Origin: Acridotheres tristis
Taxonomy: Eukaryota; Chordata; Aves; Passeriformes; Sturnidae
DNA: 64,000 nt
Direction: 5' to 3'
Assembly (NCBI GenBank): GCA_037013685.1
Contig: CM072885.1
Span: 67,931,785 to 67,995,784, forward strand
Position numbers and translations under genes: made by a program. Below, in pieces: positions 44,993-55,500 of the stretch. Under the pieces are notes generated by a model. It searched no databases and was not told where the DNA came from. It was given only the letters and a program-made list of their open reading frames with translations. Every line of letters starts with the position of its first letter. Within the stretch, counting starts at the first letter, position 1.

Positions 44993-45228
44993 TCACATAC
45001 CTGGGCTGTGCTGGTGGGCACAGCTGGTGCTGGGGGCTGCAGCAGGGGGCTGCAGCTGTACCAGCCTGGCAGCAGCTTTGTGCTGGTTCCCCCTGCGGGG
45101 TGTCCTGCTGCGAGTGCTCATCTGCTGATGGCCATGGGGCATCTCAGGTGCCTGCTGTGCAGCTGAGGAGGGCTCTGGTATTTTGGCACCCATGCTCTCC
45201 AAGGGAATGTCCCAAAGTTCAGGATCAT
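44993..45228 (-). CDS. RAD52: RAD52 exon 11 (C-terminal region, end uncertain)
   Basis: The acceptor 'ccttccag' is followed by [20 protein letters not shown], then [20 protein letters not shown] and a P/A/Q-rich tail. Unspliced, the frame stops at 44993-44995 after HQHSPGM. Alternatively a donor, gtatgt, at 45000 would join this exon (ending in phase 1 at 45001) to a last exon further on. The human C-terminal block with NWES and KKRK is not recognisable downstream. Length and homology cannot decide between the two ends. Confidence 0.75.
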
Positions 45229-48200
45229 CTGGAAGGAATGAGAAGGGGATCCATGACACAGTACTCTACTACAGGAATGGCAGTAGCTCCAAGATCAGCA
45301 CATTCTTTTCCTACAAGCAGTGACCACTATAAAATTTAAACTGTAAAGCATCTCTTATGTCAGTGTGCAGCAGGCTCCTGCCTCTTGTGCTCTGGACTTA
45401 GGCAAGGTGCAGGCAACACGGTGTGTGACCCAAAGATCCATGGTTATATTGAGAAAAGACACACCCCAAATTCCCCCCAAATTCTGTGCTGTGCAGAATC
45501 ACCTCAGGAGAAGGGTTTACCAATAGGTGTAACAACTCTACTGAAAAGCCTAAGTGTGAAACCCCCCGTAGTGATGGATATCATCTCCCTGCCACTCAGG
45601 CAAAGTCTGTATTGTTAAGGTCAGAATCACTCACACTCCTGTTATTCCAATTCTTCAGAGCTTTTACCCTTACACTGTATTGTGAATTAACCTGGTTTAA
45701 ATGCCAATGATTTAACACTTCATTGCTCATCACTCTTTGGCTGACCTGCAAAGAACTCCTCTTCTATTGCCAGCTCCTGTTGCACTTCTGCTGGAGTGTT
45801 GTGCTCCACGGCAGGATTGGATGTCGCTGCAAGGAGGCAACACAAGAAGAGGTTAATACCAGAAAAACAGAAACACCCTTTGGCTCCTTCCTAGCAGAGC
45901 ACGAGTCTGAAATGACAGCCAGTACTACCACCAGGTACCCTCTTGTGTCCTACAGCTGGCTAAGGCTTGGAACCAGAATGTGGGAAGCAACATTCTGTAC
46001 CTGATAACATCTGATGAGCAACTGTGCTACTTCACTGTGGTTTTTAGCCTGTCCATCTCCATTTCCTGCTACTCCATGGCCCCAGACCTCCCCATGAGCC
46101 AAGAGACACGGATCAGTAGCTCAAGCAATGTGTATTTGCCTGCAGCTACCACAGCCAGGTGCTGCAGCCTCAGCTTGGATGCAGCAGGTTGATGGTGCTG
46201 GCAACAGCTGCTTTAGGGTGGCTGGAAAGTTGCAGATTTAGGGATACAGGTTTAGAGCTGACATCCCTGACACTTTTGGAACACACGGGGGATATATGAC
46301 AATGCTCCTGCCTTTGGCCTCAGAGGTGTGTTGATGGCACAGCATAACAGCACACGAAGCTGGCCAGGCTCCTGTACTGTGGGTAACCTGTGCCTGCCAG
46401 CTCTGGTGGGAAGTGCCAATTTGGAATGCCACTTCTCACCCTGTTTGCTGCTGGGAGTAACTCCTGGGACCTGCTGCTTTTTCTCCATCTGCTCCCGGAA
46501 CTGCTGCTGCAGCCGCTTCTGGCGCAGTTTCCTCTGGTAAGTGGCATCACACTCCATGGCCAGGGAGTCTGTGCTTCTGTCCTCCCCCCAGAAACACACA
46601 GTTAAACAGGACCTCAGCAATTACATTTTGAAAAGAAAAAATTAATTAAGAAGTAACAGTAAATAAAATCCACTGAACTAGTGCTTTATGGCATCTTTGG
46701 CATTTAGCTGTCTATGTGTTTTAAAAGGCTCAGTAACTTTTAATACAGCTTAAAAAATAAATTTATAACAGCAGTCTCACCTGGGAGCATTGGGTTGTTT
46801 CTGATCTGCTGTCACTACAGCAGCCTCTGTCTTGCCAGGCTCACAGCCAGGTGTCACCTCACAGTGCTGTCGCCCTGCTCCATTCTGCCTTTCCATATAG
46901 CTGCTGTATCTTGCTTTCTCTATTTCAGGCTCATAGTCCTGTATTTTAGCTTTAACCAGGTCTAACTCAGGGGGTACCTGGTAAAGGAGAAGAAACAAAA
47001 GGTTCAGAAATTGCCATCATCAAGTTAATGAAATAAGCACAGGTTAAAAATCTATTTTGTTTGCTTTAAGTCGAACAGTAAGTTAGAAACCTCAAATGCT
47101 ATTTCAGTACCAAGTAATTCAGTCAGTTAATCATTGAATTCCTGTGACTTTGTGTTGGTTTAATTGTTCAGTGCTGCAGGGCAGATGGTGAGGTCTCCCC
47201 ACACTGCTCTGCAAACTCACCCACACTGCTCTGCAAACGAGAACAGCTGTAGGTGATCAATGCAGGATTTTACAGCTTCTCACAGCCACACAAGGCTGCT
47301 GCTGAGTGAGTTTGTTTTACCAGTCCATTCTCCTGCTTGTGCTAAAGGGCAAGGCCAGCCTTTACTGAGTTCTGAGGAAGGTGCACCATTCCAGTTTGTT
47401 AAAGATGGGATGTTTTGGCTCTGTCACCTTATAGGTTTGTGGCAGTGCCTCTAATAGGTGATGATCCTGGCAAACCAGAGACCTGGGCCATCTTCACCTG
47501 GTGAAGGTGAGGTGTCACTTTGGATCTGCTCCTGCAGTGTTTGACAGGACTGCCTTGCAGCTCTAGGCCTCTAGCAGAGCTGGGCAAGTCCTACTGTGAT
47601 TGAAGGCAGCTCTGCTATCAAAGCCCACAGATCAGCAGTTGCAGAAGGTTTCCTTTTCCCTCTTTCCACAAGGCAGGCCTAGAAGCCTCCTGCCCCAGCT
47701 GGGGCACAGCAGGAGCTGGCAGGATCCATGGTGGCTCCTGAGGTGCCACTTCAGGAACACTGCTTTGTGTGTGTGAGCTGTTTGCTAGGAAGGCTATTGG
47801 TGTGAGGAATCCTGAGGAATGTGAGGCAGGGATAGCACTCCTGGTAAGCTCTGGAAGTGCAGGAGCAGGGGGAGCTCTGCATTCCCTGCTCTGCATTCCC
47901 TGCTCTGCATTCTCTGTACTGCACCTGCCGGGGAAGTTTGTTCACGGCTCGCAGGTAGTCCTTGTCCAGGATGCAGTTCCCAAGAGCATTCCCAAAGCAC
48001 CTGAGAAACAAGAGCACTCACTGTGACTCAAAACCCTTCCTTCCCACAGAACCTCTGAACACGTGCAAGTGCTGATCTTCACTTACTTCAGTGCTCTCTT
48101 CAGTCCATCTGTTACTGCCTCCTTTCTTGCCTTTTCTAAGGATAAGGCTTTAGACTTCAGGCCTTCACTGACTCCATATCCCACATCTTCATGGTATGAC

Positions 48201-51200
48201 CCATCCTGCAGTACAATTTCAAACATAAGGGGATTTTTACATGCAGGTGCTGTGCTTTCCCAAGCCTGGTTACTTGCTCTTGGCTGTTTGTTCCACAGCA
48301 AGGTCAATGTTTAGGACACCAGCAGGCTCCCTAATGCAGGGCAGTACCTGAGGACTGTGCTCTGACCCATGCAAGGACTTTCATTCACAGCTTCAGGCAA
48401 TTGCTCAGCTACAGTCAGAGCCAACCAAAAAAAAAACACTTACCTTAAGCTGAACTTTCACAAAAGCACAGACACCCACGTAGAACCTGCCATTGTTGAG
48501 GTCAACAAAGTCTGTAAGGAGATATTTTAAGTGTTAATTTATAAAAACAATAGCGGAAAGCAAACTTTTGTCTATGAAATAATTTCTTTCCTATGATCTA
48601 GTAGAAGTATGCAGTTTGCAATTAATTTGCACAAGGTTTTATGAGGGACAGAATGCCTGAATTTCTAAGGAATGACTAATTATGGCATTATCTGAAAAAT
48701 GTAGAAGTTTGAAGGATGTCAGTCCTTTCTTGACTGAAAAGTTGGGAAAGAAAACTGTGGTGCAGAATAGATGGAAAGCAATGAAGTAAGTTGTTCTATT
48801 TCTAGAATCTATCAGCCTGAGTTAAGAAAAGATTTCTGAAGGTGGGGGAGAGGAAGAAGGTAATTTAAGCTGCTGCTTTGACCTACTTCAAAAACCAGTC
48901 TTCAGCATAAGCACAGCAGATCTGCAAACAAGGACAATACTCCTCTGGCAGATACTATTTCAGCTATCATCAATATGGAAGAGGCTGAAGCTTTAAGATC
49001 ACCTGAACACCATGTTATAGTTGAAAAGTTTTCCCAAAATTTTCTGTTGTAAAAACCTCAGTACTATCAGCTAGAAGAGAAATCTGCAGAAGATGGGTCC
49101 CTAAAGATTAGGGGAATATTAACTGAGAATATGAACTGGTTGGAGTCTAAAAATTACAGGTGAGTATGAAAGTTGGCCCAGGACTGCTGGGTGTTACACA
49201 GTTTAATTGTAATTACTCTTGACTGAGTGTACCCATAGAGATCAGAGACTTGATTAGACCAGCTCAAGAATAATCATAAACCCGCCCAGAATAATGACTA
49301 TGACAGATCTAAAATGAAAACAAGTGTGGGAAGACAGGTTGAAAGGATAGTACAGAAGGCAATCTCTCCCAATGAATTACAGCTGTACTGATCACTGAGG
49401 AGTGGAAACAGCCTTGCTTGCCCAATGAGGATGGGTGGTATAACAGAGTGGGTGAGCTGGCCACAAGTTACAGTTGGAGCTTGGAACTGAGAGTGTGCTG
49501 GAGTTTGGGGTGGAGTCTGCTGCCTCTGCTGTGAGGAGGTAAGGGACAGACAAGGTGAGAAGATGCTGTGTTAGGGACAGATAGGGTGAGGAGGCTGGGT
49601 AAGGGACAGGTTGGGGTAAGCCAGTCATGCAGAGAGGAGAGAAGGAGTCAGTGCTGTGTGGAGCTGTCTGTGCGGAAAGGAGTCAGAGTTGTCAGAAAGA
49701 AGTTCACTGAAAGAAGGCATGAAAAGTTTCTAATAAAGGACTGGTGTTGATGCCAGTCCAGTCTGTCTTGACATAATTATGACACAGAAGCTTCATTATT
49801 ATTCAATTTCTCTTGTTTTTACTAACTGTTAAGACACCTGGAAGTTGGCCTCTGCCCAGATACTTTGAAGTGATGAAGTTGTAGCAGTTGAGGTCTCTTG
49901 TTCTGTTCAGCCTGGAGGAGACTGAGGGGAGACTTCACTGCAGTTACAGCTTCCCTGAGAGAAGAAGATGGGATGCAGGCACTGATCTCTGCTCTGTGGT
50001 GACAGCAACAGGACCCGAGGGAATGGCCTGGAGCTGTGCCAGGGCAGGTTTAGGTTGGATATTAGGAAAAGGTTTTTCCCCCAGAGGGTGGCTGGGCACT
50101 GGAACAGCTCCCCAGGGCAGAGGGCACAGCACAGCCTGCCAGAGCTCAAGGAGAGTTTGAGCACATGGTGTGATTGTTGGGGTGTCCTGTGCAGGGCCAG
50201 GAGCTGCACTCGGTGATCCCTGATGGTCCCTTCCAATTGTGTTCTGTGATGGAAACCCTGGTCCTTATCCAAGTGAATTTTCCTTCACAGTGGAACAAGA
50301 AGGAGCAAAGACTTTTTTGCCCCCAAGAGATCCTTACCAACATTCTGCTGAGTGACTGAGTGAGCCCAGCCATTGAAGCCAAACATTTCATTGGCCAGAC
50401 TGATGACCTTGTGACCCTCAATGTAACAGACCTGAGAAGAAGAGCACATACACATAAATAAATATATATATATAAATACATAGCCTTGTGCACACATCTC
50501 TGCACACTTTATTTTTAACAGATATTAGACATACCCATCTTACACTGAGGAAACCCAGCTAAGTTCAAGGTTCAGATAATGTGAATAAAAGGCTGATGGT
50601 GCAGCTTCAGGTGCATTCTCTTCTAGCAAATGTGGTGGGGATTAATATAACACCAAATATGACTTAATCAACAAAAGGCAGAGTGGGCACTAAAGACAGT
50701 AAATACAGACACATATAATGTTTCATATAGTCCAATTCTGGGGAAAAAATAGGGAAAACATCTCAGTGTTGTCCAAGTAGATAAATATTCCTTTGTAAAG
50801 GATGAAGCACTGGAAAATTAACTATCTTTTTAAGTGCAAAAGGAAGATCTGTGGCTCAATAAAAGCCAGAACTTAAGCCGTGCTCGCTTTGCATTCATAT
50901 CTGTGTATTAAACGACAAGAGGGAAATTACCTTAAAAAGAAAAATAAGGAATATTGTAACAATTTAAACCCTAGTTTTCCTGGGAAAATCGAGTTGAAAC
51001 ATGATGTTTGTTCGTACCTTTTGCCCTCCTCCTGCCTGCCGGCTGCTGATGTAGTCTGGGCCCAGCCTCTGGCGCAGGGCGTGCTGGATTGCTCGGTACT
51101 CGCTGGCTGTGTACTGGTACTGGGCACAAACGAGGCAACACACATCTCACCTTCCTGCTTCATCCCTCCTCTCCTAATAGCACTGCTTTATCCCAGTCCT

Positions 51201-52507
51201 CCCAACGTGTGCATGTTCATCCATTTCTTGGAATTGGGATGTAACAGGAAGGAAACACCTCAGGGTACACACATGCATTAGACTGTTCTTTTTTCCTCTT
51301 ACTCTTGATGGATACAAGTATTAATTCCTGAGCTGCAGCAATTATTTGTCATTAATAATCCTAGCCACAAAAACACATGTAAATTTCTATTTTACTGCTC
51401 AAAACCAAAACATAGTATCTCTGTGATCAACAAGAAAGGTGTATTTAAAGACTCCAACAAAACTGAAGATGGACTGTACTCCACTACCACATGTCAGCAG
51501 GGCAGGGAGGACAGCAGCTCAGGAATGCAGTCAGAATAGGAATTTCTTGAGTTATCCAATTTATTTGGGTACCTCCAACATCACTGCTATCATTGGAGAA
51601 TACGAGCATCATGGGAAGCCTAAAGTGTTATAAGTGTAGGTTTGTCGTAGTAGAAATCCAATTTACAAAATGTAGCAAAGCCTAAATGTACATTTAAGGA
51701 TTTGAGAACTAAAAAGTCTGTGTTGTTGTGGCCTGAAGTGGGACAGAACACTTAAATCATAAATACTGTGTATGCATGTACTGGCTGCCCTAACAACTCA
51801 GGAGAACACAGAATCTTCTAGTGTGTTTGTGTGCCATATCAATTCCAACTCCTGCCAATCTGCTCTAATTTGTATTTGGTTCTATTTAAACTTAAGAGTA
51901 AAAACTTTATCTTTTTCTGATCTAGAATGCAAGCCTGTAACCAAAAAGCATAAGGAAAAAGGGAGAATGCACAAGCTTGTGCCACGTTCAAGAACTATGT
52001 AGAAATGCCTATCATGAAGAGAATTCACCACCAAAAGCTCTGTTCAGTCCAGATACAGTTTTCTTTTTGAAATTATTTTACAACTTTTTGAAATTATTTT
52101 TTAATAGCTGAAAGTAGTTGGCTTTTCTGAACCTGTACTGAGAATATGTGTAAGCATGACTCAGGCCATCTGGGAATAAAAGAATAAAATGAGACCCACG
52201 TTTAAGGTTCAAGATTTAAAAGCCTTTTGGGAAGAATCCAGAGCAATTGATTATAACTTGAAGCATGCCAAGACTATTGTAGAGAAAAAAAGTAAAGTAC
52301 AATAGGGTGTAGCATGATTCCAGCCTTACTGTACCCAAGTTTAAAAGGAATAAACGTGCAGAGCAGATTTGCAGTAGTGTGAGCATGCAGTTTGCATTTC
52401 CCTCTCAGGCAGAAGGAACTGACCTGTCCAAAGGAAGCCACCGAGTCCAAAGTGTTGGAGCTGCTGCTGCTGCTGCTCTCACTGTCCTTCCCCTGGCTCT
52501 CAGGCAT
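44993..52507 (-). CDS. RAD52: RAD52, single-strand annealing recombination protein
   Basis: RAD52 forms ring oligomers that bind single-stranded DNA, anneal complementary strands and cooperate with RPA and RAD51 in nuclear double-strand-break repair. Ten coding exons on the minus strand assemble in phase into about 396 residues plus a short, uncertain tail. Human RAD52 has 418. The N-terminal annealing domain (residues about 28-185) is nearly identical to other vertebrates: [80 protein letters not shown]. The C-terminal half (RPA/RAD51-binding in human) is much less conserved. The gene runs convergently to WNK1 and probably divergently from ERC1. The start ATG follows human exon 2 and is the first in that exon. 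Confidence 0.95.
45746..45826 (-). CDS. RAD52: RAD52 exon 10
   Basis: An 81-nt exon, phase 1 at both ends, acceptor 'cctccttgcag', donor 'gtcagc'. It encodes [20 protein letters not shown] then IEEEFFA, an acidic segment whose HNTP...FFA pattern parallels human HSTP...FLA. In human this region contributes to RAD51 binding. Confidence 0.85.
46440..46576 (-). CDS. RAD52: RAD52 exon 9
   Basis: A 137-nt exon starting after 'gggaggacag' (a pyrimidine-poor acceptor) and ending before 'gtgaga'. It encodes [20 protein letters not shown] then [20 protein letters not shown]. The [15 protein letters not shown] helix is strongly conserved in RAD52 and falls in the region mapped to RPA and RAD51 contacts in human. 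Confidence 0.92.
46781..46977 (-). CDS. RAD52: RAD52 exon 8
   Basis: A 197-nt exon, acceptor 'ctttaccag', donor 'gtgaga'. It encodes [20 protein letters not shown] then [20 protein letters not shown] and ends KQPNAP. The first 27 residues align with the helix that closes the annealing domain. The remainder is a variable linker. Confidence 0.92.
47874..47915. repeat. 14-bp tandem repeat beside RAD52 exon 7 donor
   Basis: Three copies of gctctgcattccct (the third with one change) begin about 10 bases downstream, in the RAD52 sense, of the exon 7 donor. A partial fourth copy, gtactgcacc, overlaps the donor itself. Confidence 0.85.
47925..48000 (-). CDS. RAD52: RAD52 exon 7
   Basis: A 76-nt exon, acceptor 'tgtttctcag', donor 'cag|gtgcag', encoding [20 protein letters not shown] then KLPRQ. 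It is nearly invariant in vertebrates. The donor lacks the A at +3/+4 and is followed directly by a tandem repeat. Confidence 0.95.
48087..48205 (-). CDS. RAD52: RAD52 exon 6 (annealing domain core)
   Basis: A 119-nt exon, acceptor 'attgtactgcag', donor 'gtaagt'. It encodes [39 protein letters not shown] and part of K. It contains the basic residues lining the inner DNA-binding groove; the KRALK block corresponds to human KRALR, so one DNA-contacting Arg is Lys here. Confidence 0.96.
48444..48511 (-). CDS. RAD52: RAD52 exon 5
   Basis: A 68-nt exon, acceptor 'atctccttacag', donor 'gtaagt'. It encodes [20 protein letters not shown] then QLK, the beta-strand core of the annealing domain. Confidence 0.95.
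49194..49789 (+). mobile_element. possible solo LTR, non-coding
   Basis: A block of about 600 bp in RAD52 intron 4. It begins TGTTAC and ends ATGACA. Its right part has repeated 'aagggacag' words, an AATAAA at 49731-49736 and a pyrimidine/GT stretch after it, a layout typical of avian endogenous-retrovirus LTRs. I find no target-site duplication or internal viral ORF, so the borders and the call are tentative. Confidence 0.4.
49885..50253 (+). mobile_element. CR1 LINE 3' end
   Basis: A CR1 3' fragment, antisense to RAD52, in intron 4. Recognisable parts in order are 'ctgttcagcctggaggagac', 'gcctggagctgtgccagggc', 'aggtttaggttggatattag', 'actggaacagctccccaggg' and 'ggtcccttccaattgtgttc'. No ORF survives. 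Confidence 0.9.
50338..50431 (-). CDS. RAD52: RAD52 exon 4
   Basis: A 94-nt exon, acceptor 'ctcttcttctcag', donor 'gtaagg'. It encodes [20 protein letters not shown] then [11 protein letters not shown] and the first base of Asp. It is near-identical to other vertebrate RAD52 proteins. Confidence 0.96.
51018..51119 (-). CDS. RAD52: RAD52 exon 3
   Basis: A 102-nt exon (34 codons), phase 0 at both ends, acceptor 'tttgtgcccag', donor 'gtacga'. It encodes [20 protein letters not shown] then [14 protein letters not shown], the first helix and DNA-binding loop of the annealing domain. Confidence 0.95.
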
Positions 52508-52509
52508 CC
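52424..52509 (-). CDS. RAD52: RAD52 exon 2 with start codon
   Basis: On the minus strand the acceptor 'ctcatctctag' is followed by GG and the start ATG (52507-52505). The 84 coding bases encode [20 protein letters not shown] then DSVASFGQ and end at donor gtcagt. The Ser run is encoded mainly by an AGC repeat and precedes the conserved FGQ that opens the annealing domain. Only two bases of 5' UTR sit in this exon, so at least one non-coding exon lies upstream. Confidence 0.93.
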
Positions 52510-55500
52510 CTAGAGATGAGAGAAATTATAATGACTGAAGAGAACAGAACTGACAGTCCATATGAAGACATGGCAAAAAGCTTATTCTAAATATCATACT
52601 GGTAAAAAATTATGTGTTTATGTGTTTCTTTTCCTTTTAAGTAAATGTGAAGGCACTGTACCATGCCAGGGAAGGAAAAACGAAAATAATTCCCTCTTTC
52701 AGATTCTTCAGCACTGTCTTCCTGGACCACTTTCAATATCCATTAATACTTTGATAAAACGTAGGGACAACTTTCTAAAACTTTACTCAGCTATACCCTG
52801 ACTTGTCAGTTTTATTTCAGATTGCTGTTTTGACTGTAATAATTCTGCCTGGTACTATAGGGTACCACATAAACCATGCAGAGCTGAGAACCACAGAACT
52901 CGGTAGAACTGTAAGAACTGGTACCAATAATTCAGCAGATGGCACCCTTTTCCAAGGCAGTATCCAACACTTCCCAGCACTGCACAGCCACTCCCCCTGC
53001 TCTGGAGCAGTGGGCTGGGGAGATTGTGGATCCAGGCGTGCCAGGGGCTGCAGCAGCACTCCCAAATAACCCACAGAGATAATCCTTTATTGGATTTGCA
53101 CCAATGCTGAGCACAACCGATAGCCCAGCACTCAGACTTTTGTAGGCAATACAAATGCAGGACAAAATCAGACATACAAGAGAGCTGGAGATGTCACAAC
53201 AGTTTAAGAAAGCCTAAAATCCTCAGCAGATAGAGTGCTGACTGACTGGTAAATTATGCTGCTTTGCTAATGCATTCCAGGTGTGGCACTTTTTAAAATA
53301 AGTTGTTTTTCCAGTCTCTAAACAAGAAATCCAAAGTTTACTGAGGACTTGGCAAACAATTTTCAGAAAAAGGATACCAGTTGTTTCCTTGGCAAGTGTG
53401 AGCACTGGCAATTATGCCAAGTGCAGCTAAAATTCTTCTTAATTTTGGTTGGCTAGAATTATTCCTCTTCAGTCCCAAACTTGTATAATTGTACAGTGTT
53501 CATACACTTGAATACATTTCAATCAGAACTTAGCAGCAATTTGTAAATACATTTGGCTTTAGAAAAGAGCAAATGGAAAGCAACATTACCAGGAGAAACA
53601 CTTGTGATTTAAACAGGCTATTTCCTCTGCTCAGCAAAGAGTTCACTGCATGGGGAGGGAGACAATTAGAGAGACATAAATAGGGTGTGTGGCCAAGGGA
53701 ATTTAAATTTGAACAATATTGTTGCCTCCACTCACACCCCCAAGCTGCCTCAATCAGATCTTAATCACTGTGAGCCCTTGGGAAGAAACTATGACTGAAA
53801 TGTCACTGACCTACAAACGCTGTGACCAATTCATGTAAAGTAGGTGGGTGGCATTTTGAGGCAAAATTGCTTAATGCCGGTTTTAGTCAAAGTTCTTCAA
53901 GCTTTTATATGGTGTGCACCATTATCAGTGTAAATTTAGTTGTCAGTGGTTATTATTAAAATGATGTGTAATCCAGTTTGAGTGGACAGGATGCCAGTTT
54001 AGTTTCAGGCTTTACCTGCAGCTTCAGCTGTGAGCCTTGCTTAAACCAAACCCTCCATCAGAGCAGTGTGGGGGATTTTGCAGTTGGGGAAGTGCAGCAC
54101 AGCCAAGCCCTGTGTCTCAAAGCAATTGTCTGAGCATTTCAGAGTGACAGAACTTCGATATTAAAAATTACTAGAGTAGGAGCTGGGAAGAGAGAGAAGT
54201 TAATTCTGCAAATGGAGCTATAAATCTATCTCGGTGCCAGAGGCAGGGAAGCCAAGGTGCTTCCATTCCTCACTGGAATATTATTTGCTCACTGCCCTGC
54301 CCTCTCGACACAGCGTTTTAACTCACATGAAACATTAATGCTGAAGTAGATAATAAACCATTGACTGGAGTGCCCAAGAGCCTCAGACACCCTCTGGGGC
54401 CAGGGCTGTAGTATGAGGCTGCCTGACTCATTCAGCAGTGTTAAAAAATGCTCTATTTTTAAAACCAGAAAGACTAAAAGTTAAAGTTCAAATATGCATT
54501 TGAATATGCAGGATGATACAAGCAGTTAATCAGTTTAAAGGCACCTAGGAATTATAATTTACTATCTCTGTGGCAATGGGACCATTATTTATTATTTTCA
54601 GGGAATTCTTTTGAGTTTAGCTGGTAATGTTCTCAGGAAGTTTTCTTATCACTGAGAAAGAGTCCACACAAGACTAGAGGTGCTGCACAGTGCTCCAAAA
54701 CATTGCCTTGACTAACTAGAACAGGTAAAGAAACTTAACAGCTTTTACTAACACCATATGTTGCTCTTGTCTTTCAAAACTTGAACACATTAGGTACATA
54801 ATCAGAAAAAAACAATTTCTGTTTTGGGAAATTGGATATGAAATACTAATTTTCAACAGCACTCTACAAGTAAGTATTTATTTGCATGGTGGCGAAATTG
54901 AGCACTGCTGAGAAAAATGTGTGTGTACACAAATTCCTGTGCAGGAAATAAACCAATCATCCAGAAGAGATAATCCTGAATTTAATCTGTTCAAGTATAT
55001 TTACCACTGTGGGGCTATGGCAGCAACACCTTCATCTGCCATGATTGTGTGGACACAACTCCTAGTTTTCTAACATCCTCCCACGCCTTTCTATCCCATT
55101 GTCCATCGCTCCCCACAAATTTATGGTGCTCCTAAATCATGTCTTTTCCATCAGTTCTGCTCTGCCTTGACAAACTGGGCTTTTGAGCCAAGCCCTGTGG
55201 AAGGAGTGCCAGTTCCCAGCTGTCCTCAGTGTGAGGTGGAAGCAGGCAGTTTTGCATGACTTCAGAATAGTTTGCATACCGTGCTTTGTGCAAGCACCAC
55301 AGCTCAGCTAGAGAACGTGGCTCTTCCAAGGAATTCATCACAGCATCCCACAAACTAAGACAGGACTTCAGCACAGGCTGTGAACATCCAGAGGGATTTT
55401 CATTCATCCTCGCCCTCATATCTGGTAAGCTTCCTTCACAGAGAGGCTTTGCTCTGCTGAGTGAAAATCTTCAACATTCTTTCAATAAATGCAATTCCAC

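Noticed and set aside
44463..44996. 177-aa minus-strand open frame downstream of RAD52
   Set aside because: It begins after the RAD52 stop and shows no RAD52-like tail. It could include a last exon, but nothing in it is recognisable.
44974..45000. Splice from the RAD52 donor at 45000 to 'cttcacag' at 44974
   Set aside because: The intron would be 27 nt, below the minimum for vertebrate splicing.
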